A DNA stretch of 64,000 bases from assembly GCA_029641185.1 (NCBI GenBank), contig JAPWGK010000003.1:2232001-2296000 (forward strand), read 5' to 3'. Position 1 is the stretch's first letter. Each line of letters opens with the position of its first letter. Positions 48,877 to 60,370 of the stretch are shown here, in pieces. The notes under the pieces are model-generated. The model did not search any database and was not told the origin of the DNA. It saw only the letters and a program-made list of their open reading frames with translations. The translations under genes were made by a program, and so were the position numbers. This DNA is from Pseudofabraea citricarpa (Eukaryota > Ascomycota > Leotiomycetes > Helotiales > Dermateaceae).

Positions 48877-49145
48877 CAAGGATTAAGTTCTCAAGTCTCG
48901 GCCAACTTACCCAGCGTCGGTGGAATATCTTTCTTATCGCCTCTTCGGCGTGTACATGGGTATCCACCTTTCCCAAGTTCGTTGGTTCAAGCAATCTTCC
49001 AGTGGGTTCGACTCCCACGGGTGGCGCCTATCTATTATTTTTGCCTTTTTTGTTTATACTCTTTTTGCTATGTGCCCTCGCTTCGCTTAAACGATGAGTG
49101 AATAGGGGGGACTAGCGCGAAACCGCACTAACGAGAGAGAGCATG
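48877..49145 (+). repeat. SINE-like Pol III repeat, copy 2
   Basis: This is the better preserved copy of the element also seen at 34090-34440. It has a T-arm-like GTGGG-TTCGACT-CCCAC hairpin (a near-perfect B box), an upstream A-box-like TTCCCAAGTTCGTTGG, five paired bases between CCACC and GGTGG that imitate an acceptor stem, then TTTTT runs, and a conserved tail ending TAGCGCGAAACCGCAC. It is embedded in AT-rich relic DNA on both sides. It could also be a degenerate tRNA gene, but the shared flanks with copy 1 favour a mobile repeat. Confidence 0.55.
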
Positions 49146-49496
49146 ACTTGCGCAGGCTAATGTTTTTTTTTCCCGCAGACCCGCCGGCTTCCTACCTAAT
49201 AAGACTTAGCTTCCGCGTATAATATAACGTATTATTAATCTTATAGATATTAGGTAGATACTTAAGTCTTTAAGCAAAGAGCTGGTTTCAAATATACTAA
49301 TCTAGCATACGACTGTAGATTCTCGAGAACATGGAATCCCAACATACCTTTATGCGTCGCAAATTTTGAAAGCACGACTCGTCACACATTAGTCTTCGCA
49401 GGTGGCACAATGAAGTCTAAGTCTATTCATTTTGGTCTATCGATATGCAGCGTGAAGGTCATTAAAAGAAAAGTTTTATGTACTTCTATGTACGGT
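49146..49496. other. AT-rich tail between repeat and kinase gene
   Basis: AT-rich at 49190-49320, then the 3' region of the FGGY kinase gene. No gene is supported. Confidence 0.35.
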
Positions 49497-51512
49497 CTAC
49501 GCACCCCATCCCTTGATAGCATCATCAATGCTCTTTCGGTAGGTCTGCTGAGTAGTACATTGCTCCAAGAAGACTGCATACTTTGCATCCAGTAGCTTCT
49601 TCTCGTTGGCATCCGTTCCAGGCTTCGTCAGCTTTCCAGGCTTGCTCATACGATCCATGATGCTCCATAGATCCTCAGTCTTGCCATCCTTATCCGAACT
49701 TGCTGCCTTGGCCCCCAGCATGGCTGCACCGTGAACAACAGCAGCGTGGACATACTTGGGAATCAGGACTGGCATGCCACAGGTAGTAGCCATCAGTTCC
49801 ATCAGAATCTTGTTCTGGCACTGCGAACCAGACATGAAGATAGAGGTAATGGAGTGGCCAGACTTGTTCATTGTTTCAACAATTTGACGGGTTTGCATAG
49901 CAATGAATTCCATAGTGGCATAATAGTGAATAGCGAGGCCGTCCATACTCTTATCACTAGTAAGACCAATGATGGAGCCTGTCATGCTGGGATCAGCGAT
50001 TGGAGAACGATTGCCCCATAAATCGCCGTAGAAGAAGAAATGTCGGCCAAGATAGGAGATGGTGGGAGCGTTGAGTTTGTCCTTCATCTCCTCCAGATGT
50101 GAGTTCAGAAAATCATAGACGCTAGTGTTGAAAGACTCTGCCATCGACAATAACTCGTTGTATGATGCATGAGTCTCGAGGACATGCTTCAGAAGCTCTC
50201 CTGTTGCCGATTGTCCACCCTCGGCCATCCAGAAATCTGGCAGCAGAACATCACGATAAGGTCCCCAAACACCGTCTACGAAGACCGGATCCTTGGACAT
50301 GGCGAGATGGCAGGTAGAAGTTCCGGCTACAGCTGCCAATCGGCTGAATGCTTGAGACATATCATTCTTAGGAACTCCACTTTCGAGCTGATCAGATCCC
50401 AGGTGGACCTTGGCTCCAACTGTACCGACCCAACCTGCATAGGCATCGATAACACCGCTTCCTACAGCGATTCCCGCAGGTAGGCCGAGCTCGCTACCGG
50501 CTTTCTCGCTCAAGGTGCCCACGAGTTCACCAGCACTCATGTACTTGCCATTCTAAAACGGTCAGCAAAATGTCTAGATCAATAGAAATATTTAAGAAAA
50601 GGCTCACCACCCCGTCGACCCCTCCCATTCTCTTGAAATTATCTTTGGTGAGATCTCCTAATCCGATAGCTTCATAAAAGTCTTCCTGCCATCCTTTGAC
50701 ACTTCCATCAACACCAACTGGTACATAGCCCTGCTTGCAGACCGTACTGCAGAAGCTTCGTGTCTCATTGCCAGTAGCCAAGTGTGTAAGTGCGTCGGCT
50801 AAATCATAAAACTTGCAACGATCAAACAGCTCTGGAGGCATATTGTTCTTTAACCAGAGAACCTTCGGGATTTCCATCTCGATGCTCATCTTGCCACCTA
50901 CATATCGCAAGAGGTTGTGGTCGGTAGCATTGATCTTCTCCGTCTCAGCAACGGGTCGGTGATCGAGCCATAAGATGACATTTCGGTCATTGCCGTCATT
51001 TGCGAAGTTGGGCCCAGTGACAGGAATTGGTTCATCTGTGTCACTTGCAAAGACCGCCAAGGAGCAAGTAGCATCAAAGCCAATACCGCGCACCGTTGTG
51101 GGATCAATGTTGTGCTGGCTCAGGGCCCGTTGGACACACATGCAGATGCATCGCCAAATGTTCGAGGTAGATTGCTCGTAATATCCGGTCTCAGGTTGCC
51201 ATAGCTGGATGTTCTCTGTTGCCACTTGAGACTGTTAGCCATTGATCTATGGGAGCTCGGGGTCACATTGAGGGGCAATCTTACAAGCCTTGATGTCACC
51301 AGTACTGTCAATGATGCAGGCTCTGGCACTGCCCGTACCAACGTCGATTCCAATGTAATGATCCATATGTGGCGTGAAATCATTGTATGGACTGTGGAGA
51401 TGTCAGAAGCCTTCTGGAGTAAAGGTATTCCGGATCAGGCGGGCACAACTCACTCCATCGAGGCCTGCCGCGAGGGCTTCCTGTAGTTCTGCCTGAAAGG
51501 TATCTGCGCCAT
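49497..51512 (-). CDS. FGGY-family carbohydrate kinase (D-ribulokinase-like)
   Basis: Exons 51512-51454, 51391-51285, 51224-50608 and 50552-49497 encode 612 residues. FGGY kinases phosphorylate sugars with ATP; the closest known group by motif is the eukaryotic FGGY protein/yeast YDR109C, reported as D-ribulokinase. The phosphate-binding loop YIGIDVGTGSARACI, the GIGFDATCSLAVF and ILWLDHRP segments, AVGSGVIDAYAGWVG and the C-terminal MSGSQCQNKILMELMA give a complete two-domain kinase. The first exon (MAQIPFRQNYRKPSRQ) is inferred from a matching GTGAGT donor and phase; a start at the internal MDHYIGID, 51366, is the alternative. The third exon begins after TCTCAAG rather than the upstream ACAG, which would break the frame. 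Confidence 0.88.
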
Positions 51513-52382
51513 GTCTTCTGCCATTTTGCCGTCAGTACGATCACGATTGGCACATTTCAACAGCAGTCTCTCGTCAATTGAGGCTTATGAGTTGGGGAGG
51601 TTTTATTTCCGCAGCAAGGGTCGCAATGAGGGGTATTACACACAGCTATCTCTTGGTTCCCGGATTGATTGGTGTGCTGAGTGAGACGTGGTGCACGAAG
51701 AAGGCAAGAGGCGACGGGATACGGGATACGGGAAGGATTGGATGATGAGATTATTGCTTGAGGAGGCAGTCGTGGGGGATCAATGCTTCTTATTCATCAG
51801 TGTTGGGCAAAAAGTTAAGAGCTCCATGCAGCCACCACCAGCACCTTCTGGCCTCGGAGCTCCCTCTGACGTAGAAACAGGCCCCACCTTCGCTCTGGTC
51901 TCACGCAGCTCCATAAAACCACCTTTCTCCCAACGTATTAACGACCACGACTCATGCTACAACGCCTGCGATCGACCCTGTTACGCCTGCTCTTGTTCGG
52001 CGGTGAGCATTCAATAATGATTCTCTGCATGGTGGCGGGGGTCGTGGTCGTGTCGTCTCTGCCCTTCCCGTACTGTATCTTCACAACCCCACCGAACCCC
52101 GAATTCTTAAATGCTCCTTGATCGGGGCCTCCTCGTTTGTGGAGGCGACGACTGGCTACCGTAGCAGTATCTCCGGATGCTGCTTTTGGGACTTCCGGAA
52201 TCAGGGGAAGGTGGAGGAGGAGAAGTCGGTCAGCCGAACCAAGCATCGTGACTGAAGAAGAAAGGATTCACACACACGGGCAGCAAGTTCACCAACTAGC
52301 ACTACAGATTGGTACGCGACCATGCATTGCTTATCTTTCTATTGTGTTGTACAGATATTGTTACCCTACAGCATGAGCCCCC
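51513..52382. promoter_or_regulatory. Kinase promoter and RPT6 3' flank
   Basis: An 870-bp gap holding the upstream region of the kinase gene and the 3' end of RPT6. Small ATG frames occur but lack motifs. No gene is supported. Confidence 0.4.
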
Positions 52383-53654
52383 CTACTTCCACAATTTCCC
52401 AAGACTGACTTCTTTATCGTCGTGCTTGTTGAGGACCTTCGCTGTGGCAAGATCAAAGTCCTCCTGTGTGACATGGACCCGTCTCTCTCGCAGCGCATAC
52501 ATTCCAGCCTCTGTGCACACACCCTTCAATTCTGCTCCAGAGCACCCATTCATCTTCTCGGCAATCTTAGTTAAGTTGATACCACGGGTTAAGTTCATGC
52601 TTCTGCTGTGGATCCGTAGAATATCGGCTCTGGCTTCGACTGTTGGTGGTGGGAACTCAATCTTTCGGTCTATCCGTCCAGGTCGCAACAAGGCAGGATC
52701 CAGGATATCTAGACGATTGGTGGCCATGATGACCTTGATGTTCTTGGTAGGTTCGAAACCATCAAGCTGATTGAGTAACTCCAACATGGTTCTTTGGACC
52801 TCAGAATCTCCTCCCGAGGAACCCTCCACACGCGATGATCCAATAGAATCAATTTCGTCCATGAAGATGATAGATGGTGCGTGTTCTCTTGCCATAACGA
52901 AGAGTTCCCGGACCATTCTCGAACCCTCGCCAATGTATTTCTGCACAAGTTCGGAGCCGGAGACACGGATGAATTTACAGTCGGTGTGATGTGCCACAGC
53001 TCTTGCGAGCAGTGTCTTGCCGGTTCCTGGAGGGCCATACAGCAAAACACCCTTCGGCTGCGCTATACCGAGAGATTCGAAGAGTTCGGGATGCTTCAAG
53101 CCAAGTTCAATAACCTCCTTGATCTCCTTGATCTGCTGATCTAATCCTCCAATCATGTCATATGTACTGTCGGGAACCTTCTCAACCATCATGAGAGATA
53201 CTAAAGGATCGACGGAGGATGGGAGCATCTTCTCGAGTTTGTATGAATCGGAGAGTAGAGTGACCCGTTTGCCCACAGTGAGCTTGGTGATGTCAACATT
53301 GTCTGAAATATCAACCACTGCATCGGCATTAGTATTAGTCACTGCCAACGTGTGAATGCTATTCCATACCATATTTGCCCTCTGGATGCACCTTGACGAG
53401 AACCTTCTTGGTGCCCATGACCTTCACTACCTCACCCACGTACGAGCCTGGCTGCTGTAATAAGCCGAGTTCTTCTCGCAGCAGGCGCACTATGCGATTG
53501 TCAGTCTTGCTCCATCCCTCAGGTATATGATTCTACTACCTCTGGAGTTGTAGTCATTTCTTTGAGCTTCCAATCGTCGCAACACAGCTTGCCCTTGGAT
53601 GATCTCGAGCTTCATGCTCTCGATCTTGTTGTGGAAGAAGCTGTCGAGCGCCAT
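52383..53654 (-). CDS. RPT6: 26S proteasome regulatory ATPase Rpt6
   Basis: Exons 53654-53540, 53489-53370 and 53317-52383 encode 389 residues, as usual for Rpt6/PSMC5. It is one of the six ATPases of the proteasome base. Features in order: a coiled-coil N-terminus ([20 protein letters not shown]), an OB-type segment ([20 protein letters not shown]), [20 protein letters not shown] that is diagnostic for Rpt6, Walker [19 protein letters not shown], Walker [16 protein letters not shown] and [14 protein letters not shown]. The protein ends SLGKLWK. It lies 50 kb from RPT1 on the same strand, and divergent to the vacuolar exchanger gene. Confidence 0.96.
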
Positions 53655-54300
53655 CTTGAACGAGCAGCACCGGGATTAGATGGCGGAGGAGGAGAGGAGG
53701 ATCGATGGTGTTGATGGCGATGGTAGGGCGTATGGGAGTCTCGCCGTCGTTGAATGAGGTTGCTATGAAGCTCGCCTCTCTTGTGCTTGGTGCTTGATAC
53801 GCGCAGGCTGGCTAGCAGGTAGCAAGGCCGCGTCTGAATCCATGCATTGTCACATGACCTCCTCCCAGGTCAGACCCTCACCGAGCACGACGCCGCGTGA
53901 TGAGATTAGCAGCCCGGGCCGGGCATGGCCGCCGGTAAACAATCTTGGCAATCGCGGTTGATGAGCAAACAAGAGTCGAGAGTTCCCAGATGACCTCCAT
54001 CGGGACTTCTAGAAATTGTCTACCTTCTTTCAGAAGCAATCACGCTTGCCTCTAGGTCTCCCTCTCCCGCCATCTTGACCTCCTCCACCAGAAAATGCTT
54101 TGGCCTTCTTTCCATCTTTTGCTTTCCATTTGTTCATAGTTCTTTGCAGCTGTCTGCACTCTTCTCTAATTACCGGATTACCTCTGACCACAGCAACTTG
54201 CAACGGAGCGTGCTATCTATCTTGCATTACAAACGACTAGCCCCACCCATGCGATATTGAGCTTCACTGTCGATCCATGGTCTAGGACCTCATAGTAGCC
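53655..54300. promoter_or_regulatory. Divergent promoter region RPT6/vacuolar exchanger
   Basis: A 646-bp gap between outward-facing starts, GC-rich near 53800-53950. No yeast-type GGTGGCAAA proteasome element is visible. No gene is supported. Confidence 0.4.
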
Positions 54301-57300
54301 ATGTCTTCAAAACCAGATTCTCCTCATATCCAGATTCCCGAGGACATGTCGACTCCTGCTTCTCCTACCGACAGCAGACATCCGCTGTCGAGGGTCGAGT
54401 CGGCCAGCGCCCAGCAACAGGATGATGGCTTATCACAGAGTTACCAGTCCACGGATACCGTTCGACGGCGTCCAGAGACACAGTCATATGGTATGTGTTT
54501 ACAGGAGAAGAAAGCTCGTTCCCTGGGAGATTGCTTCATAGCTCACTCCCTACTATGGCGTAAGGCTAACTCTATCCTCTAGGCTCGATACTTCAGCATA
54601 CCTCAGCTCAACCTTCTTCTGAGCATAAACCTTCCGAGTCCTCTCAAACCGACCGTCAACAGTCTCAGAGCTTAGAGTCCTCCCGCTCAAGTTTACCGAC
54701 GCGATCACCAATGTTAGGCCCAGAGCGCGGACGAGTTGGACAACGTGCAAAAAAACCAGGAATGGCAAGACGAGCTTCTTCAAATGTGCAAGGGCCACAT
54801 CGTGGTCAGGAGTTCTCAGTAGACGACGATGTCAACGAGATAGAGGGTGATATGGTGAATAGACAGGGCTCCGTCGCGTCAGCATCTGCCTATGGCACTG
54901 TGGTTAGACACCCACCCTCGACTATGCGACGCCGTCCTACACAGCAAGCTCCAGCCCTACCACGGGTTCAGTCTTCGGGTGATGCGGAGCTCGAAGCAGA
55001 AGCTCGCGCTCAGCTCGAAGGTGCTCCAGGACCAAGTGATGCAGGCGACAATGATAGTGAACATGAGTCCGGCGAAGAGGGAACTCTCCGCGGATTGGAT
55101 GATGCTGTCTTGGCAGATGATGACGATGACGATGATCTCAGCGACGCAGAGAGCTTCACCCTAAAAGATCGACAGGAAGCAATAAACGAAACTCATCCTT
55201 TTGGTATTCGAATCTGGAAACCTGCTTTGTACAAAAAGAATAGATCAGTCCAGAAGACGGCGGAAGGAGATATCCATTCATCTCCCGGTGGCCGAGTAAG
55301 CAGTTGGCTCGTCTTTTTCAACATCCTTTGGACCGTATGTTTTGGATGGTGGCTAGGTCTTGTGGCTTTTGTTGGAGCAGTTGTTTGCTTCATTTTCGCT
55401 GCAGCACCAAGTGCTATTGAATATGGCCGAGTTCTGTGGGGACTTGCTGGATACCTTTTCTATCCATTTGGAAAATTTGTGCGTTTAGAACAGGATGAAG
55501 CCTATGCCCACGAGGACGAGGGTGAAGGCCGTAGTATCACTGAATATGAGCAATGGCAAAGTGGCGATATCGAGGATGGTCGCTTATTCTTTGGTCCACA
55601 AGGGGGGAACCGATCGATAGTCGGCCGCTCTAGACGAAGCATAGACTCTGAAGCTCCCAGTGAAACCGACAGTCTCCTCGGCCGGGGCTCCAGGCGTGGG
55701 GGAACACAAGATACGACCGAGCGACCATCTAAGAGACGACTCTTCGGAAGAGGACAGTGGAATGTAGGGCGTGTGATTTTCTTCGTTTTCTTCTACGGCT
55801 TAATCACACCACTCTTGTTCATTGTTTCTGGTATCTGCTGGTTCTTAGTCTTTTGGATCCCGATGGGCAAGGTAACCATGCTTCTGTTCTCTCACCTGCG
55901 AAGACACCCGCTGGCACTGTCATTCGAATCTGACACGACCTATTCGCGTGATTCCAACGTTCCGAATTCTTCTATTCTTCTGTGTACCTATCGCGCTGTA
56001 GGTATCAAGTACTGGAAGTACACTGTCGACGGTACCAATATCTTCCTCATCAACCTCATGGCCGTTGTTTTGTTCGTCATTTTCGACTACTTCGTGCTTG
56101 ACGAGGCTCTTGGGCTAGAGCTAACAATCACTCATCCGGCCTTTTTGTTCGTGGCAGCTCTTTTCTCGATCATTCCACTGGCTTATTTCATTGGCCAGGC
56201 TGTTGCTTCTATCTCGGCGCAGTCGTCTATGGGTCTTGGTGCAGCTATTAACGCGTTCTTCTCGACTCTCGTTGAAGTCTTCTTATACTGTGTCGCCCTT
56301 AAGCAAGGCAAAGGTCAACTTGTCGAAGGTAGTATCATCGGAAGTGTGTTCGCTGGTATTCTCTTTCTGCCAGGTTTGTCAATGTGTTTCGGTGCTATTA
56401 AAAGGAAGACACAGCGATTCAATGCGAAGTCAGCTGGTGTTACGTCGACCATGCTCCTATTCGCTGTCATTGCAGCCTTCAGCCCGACTTTGTTCTACCA
56501 AATTTATGGCACCGTAAGTCGCCACAAACCCACCGTCTGACAAAATGTACTAACCACTATTTTAGCACGAGCTGAATTGCCTTACTTGCGTTGACACTGA
56601 TGACTCCACCCCGAGTCGTGACTGTCGTCGTTGTTATTTCTCTCAGGTACCAGCTTTGAACGATCGTTTCTACCTTGAAGCAGTTCGACCTTATTGCTGG
56701 TTTGCTGCTGTACTACTTTTTCTCTCTTACGTCATTGGCTTGTGGTTTACCTTACGAACACATGCTGCAGTCATCTGGAACAACGAGGTTGACGAGAAGA
56801 AGATGGATGATTCCAAGAATCTCAGTCATTCGCAGCATACCATTGGCCCCAACACCCAAGGCCGTTTTCATTCTCTACAGCGACAGGGAACTCACACTAG
56901 TTCCATTGATGCTGCCAGGGGAGCGGAGATTCGGGAATCACAACTTTACAAGAGGATTCTCGGGCAATCTTTGAAGCAAGTAGGTCTTGGTCCTCGCATA
57001 GAAGAGGGCCCACGTAACAACTCCTCGTCTGAGCCTATCGGTTCCGGTCCAAATGGCTCCGCACAAACTCCCCATATGGTGCCTCCCAAAAGTAGCGGTG
57101 GTGATAGTGTAAGATCTGAAGTTCAAATTCCAGGCTTTACCGAGGCACAGAACACAAATCTCGTTCGAGAGGTCGCCGAAATGGCAGCTACTGCAGCTAC
57201 GATTGCTGCTCGGGATGCAACTCGTGCTCCACGCAAGACATCGCTTATTGGATCCCTCCCAAGTCATACCCACAAGTCAACTCCAAGCAAACCTGTTGCT

Positions 57301-58021
57301 CCAAATCCGGATTCTGAAGAAGCTGCAGTTGCAGAAGCTCTTGCTGCTGGCGGAGGTGGCCATGATGCACCAAATTGGAGCAGAACCAAGAGTTCAGTCA
57401 TTCTTTGTGGTGCCACTGTACTCTATGCTATGATTGCCGAGATTTTGGTCAATACCGTTGATGTGGTGCTGGAGGGAGTGGCAATCGACGAGAAGTTTTT
57501 AGGTATCACCTTGTTTGCGCTCGTACCTAACACTACTGAATTTCTGGTAAGAATTGTATGCATGGAAATCTTGCGCGTTTACTAACTTGGTTTGATAGAA
57601 CGCTATATCATTCGCTATGAACGGCAACATTGCTCTATCCATGGAAATTGGATCCGCCTATGCTCTCCAAGTTTGCCTGCTACAAATACCAGCACTTGTT
57701 CTATTCAGTGCTATTAGCGGACAATGGTACGAAGGGGATGAACTGGCGAAAAGCACTTTCAGCCTTATCTTTCCCCAGTGGGATATGATTACTGTGATCC
57801 TCTGTGTATTCCTCCTCAGCTACATGTATGGGGAAGGGAAGAGCAACTACTTCAAGGGCTCCATCCTTCTCCTAAGTTATCTGGTTGTCATTGTCGGGTT
57901 TTGGTTTTCCGGCATGACTGATCTCAAATCTATGGGCGCAAGCCGATTCGACGTTATGACTGCGGGTGGGAGTTACAAGACTATCGGAAGAGGCAAGGCA
58001 GGAATGGCATTCCAGCAGTAA
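54301..58021 (+). CDS. VNX1: Vacuolar cation/proton exchanger of the Vnx1 type (CaCA superfamily)
   Basis: Exons 54301-54490, 54583-56513, 56566-57546 and 57599-58021 encode 1174 residues. Yeast Vnx1 exchanges Na+/K+ for H+ at the vacuolar membrane. The first 300 residues are disordered and Ser/Arg-rich with an acidic DDDDDDDL run. The conserved segment ETHPFGIRIWKPALYKK precedes the first helices (WLVFFNILWTVCFGWWLG). Two ion-exchanger repeats are marked by ISAQSSMGLGAAINAFFSTLVE and LVPNTTEFLNAISFAMNGNIALS, with the family's acidic residue and following Asn. An ER/vacuole-lumen cysteine cluster CLTCVDTDDSTPSRDCRRC separates them, and a long polar loop carries an Ala-rich stretch. Substrate preference cannot be read directly. 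Confidence 0.9.
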
Positions 58022-58653
58022 GCAGCCGTCATTATGGGTTTAGTTTTGTTTCCATATCATTTGAGCGCCGGCGTTCAGGAGAGCGACGAGTGTGTGCTCA
58101 TATTGCTGTTGTAGATACCAGTTACAACACAAACTGTTGCTCTCTCTTACCATGTTATTAGTCGATTCAGAATATGTATAAAAAGGGGATCGGGACAGGA
58201 CAGATTGTTGATGGTTATTGAGGAACGTAGTAATGGCAGTACCAGGAATATATTTTGAAGCCGTTGTCTTTCACTCGTTCATTTCTAAATTGTCATGTTG
58301 GTCAGTGACGTGTGTGATCTACTATTCGCTGAGCGCAGTACCTTCTGACACATGCAAGTCTAGAATATAGATAGCTTCATCGAAGTTAAGCTTTTCGGAG
58401 ATATCTACTGTACTGTAATGCAGAACGCTGCAATACCCGGGTTCAACGCCGAAAGTACAGGGGTGGTAAGATCGGAGAAAAGAGCTTACTGTTAAAGTCG
58501 ACATCACATTCATGACGTGCTAAGCAGTACTGGACGCCCAATTCCACCCCCATCTCTGTCAGGTATATATTAAAAACTTCTTCGCCCAGTTCCAATCTGC
58601 AACAATTCCAATCTCCAGAAGAAAAGAGAAATTTGACTCCATACCAAGCAATC
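58022..58653. other. Noncoding gap exchanger to ketoreductase
   Basis: 3' region of the exchanger and the promoter of the reductase. No gene is supported. Confidence 0.45.
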
Positions 58654-59894
58654 ATGACCAAAGTTCTTCTCACTGGCAAGTATCCTACTTCTTTTGCCAT
58701 CTATCTACCCCGCCATCAACCCCACTATGACCAACAAAATACAACGACACACAACAAAGCACAGCGATGCAACAACGTACGAAAAGGTTGACACAGGTGT
58801 GCTGACTGTGTGAAAATAGGTGGCAGTGGCTTCATCGCCGCACACGTACTCGATATCCTCTTGCAGCATGGCCACCAAGTAACAACAACCGTACGCTCAG
58901 AAGCCAAGGCGCAGAAGATTCGCGAGGCGCATCCCGATGCGAAGATTGATTTCAAGATCGTCGAGGATATTGCTATCGAGGGCGCCTTCGACGAGGCGGT
59001 CAAGATTGATGGTCTTGAGGCTGTCATCCATACGGCCAGCCCGTTCCATTTCAATGTCACCGATACCAAGAAGGATCTCCTCGACCCAGCAATCATTGGG
59101 ACGACTGGTAAGTCCAACGTGCATAGACGGCTATTCCGAGAACTGGCGAGACACAAGAGAGAGAATGGGTTTGCTGATCAAGAAACCGAATCACAGGTGT
59201 ATTGAAGGCGATCAAGAAGAACGCACCCAGCGTCACACGCGTAGTCATCACGTCGTCCTTCGCATCCATTGTGTCGGCAGCGAAAGGCAACGCACCAGGA
59301 CACACATACTCAGAAGCCGACTGGAACCCAGTGACGTTCGAGGAGGCAGTGCAGAACCCATCGAACGGGTACCGGGCCTCGAAGACCTTCGCCGAGAAGG
59401 CAGCGTGGGAGTTCGTCGAGAAGGAGAAGCCCAACTTCACCATCGCCACCATGTGCCCGCCGCTGGTCTTCGGCCCCGTCGTGCACTACCTCAACAACCT
59501 CGACGCCCTCAACACGTCCAACCAGCGCGTGCGCAACCTCATCACCGGGCAGAACAAGTCAGAGATCCCTGACACCGGCACCTTCTTGTGGGTCGACGTG
59601 CGCGATCTCGCCCTCGCCCACGTCAAGTCCATCGAGGTCGCCGAGGCTGCCAATAAGCGCTTCTTCATCACGGCCGGCTACTTCTCGAATCGCGAGGTCG
59701 CAGATCTGATCCGCAAGAACTTTCCGGAGTATGAGAGTCAGCTCCCGGGTAAGGATGTCAAGGGTGGCGATTACCCTGAAGGCGGCCTCTATAAGTTCGA
59801 TAACTCGCGGGTCAAGGACGTGCTGGGTATCCAGTTCAGAAGTCTCGAGGACAGTGTCACGGATTTAGTCAAGAGTCTCAAGAGTGTCTCGTAG
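58654..59894 (+). CDS. NAD(P)-dependent ketoreductase, extended SDR (Gre2/dihydroflavonol reductase-like)
   Basis: Exons 58654-58675, 58820-59107 and 59197-59894 encode 335 residues. The nucleotide-binding motif TGGSGFIAAHV is interrupted by intron 1 right after ACTG. HTASPFHF and VITSSFASIVSA are family blocks, and the catalytic YxxxK is YRASK in NGYRASKTFAEKAAWEF. The enzyme should reduce ketones or aldehydes with NADPH, like yeast Gre2/YDR541C; the substrate is unknown. Intron 1 starts GC rather than GT (GCAAGT) and ends ATAG, the only way to join MTKVLLTG to GSGFIAAH in frame. Exon 3 is distinctly GC-rich and rich in C-ending codons compared with neighbours. Confidence 0.9.
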
Positions 59895-60370
59895 ATTGGA
59901 GTCTATTCCATGTGTATCAGGAAACAGAAATATAGATAGAAGGAGGTTCATGATATTCCCTACTTCAAATACCATTCATTTCCTCATAATTCACGAAAAT
60001 ACCACCAGTCTTACGTTTGACTTAATCGGAATAGAAATAGACTTCTTAGACAGCGTTGAAGATACTCTGAACATCAGATAAGACTGAAAACAAAAGGACG
60101 TTACGTTAAACAGCCTTAAGAGGCCAAAGTTGTTACATCGGAACAAAATCATCTTCTATGATTATCTCTGCAAGTCTCTACACGAAAGAAGTTCAATCCA
60201 GTACAATATTTCCAGCAAACGAGTGCATCCTATTTTCCAACCAATTGCTCCACCACCGCCCGTCATACCTCGACGAGCCCTTTTCGTAAACGTTGCTTAA
60301 AATCCTTTGACATATACATTACACACAGAACAAGCCACACAGTCATTTCACTGCTCTTCGTTTCTTCCGC
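59895..60370. other. Noncoding gap between convergent genes
   Basis: 3' regions of the ketoreductase (plus) and bZIP (minus) genes. Nothing else is seen. Confidence 0.45.

Noticed and set aside
48960..49030. Functional tRNA gene
   Set aside because: The T-arm is good, but acceptor and D-arm pairing is incomplete and the flanks are shared with the copy at 34 kb, pointing to a repeat.
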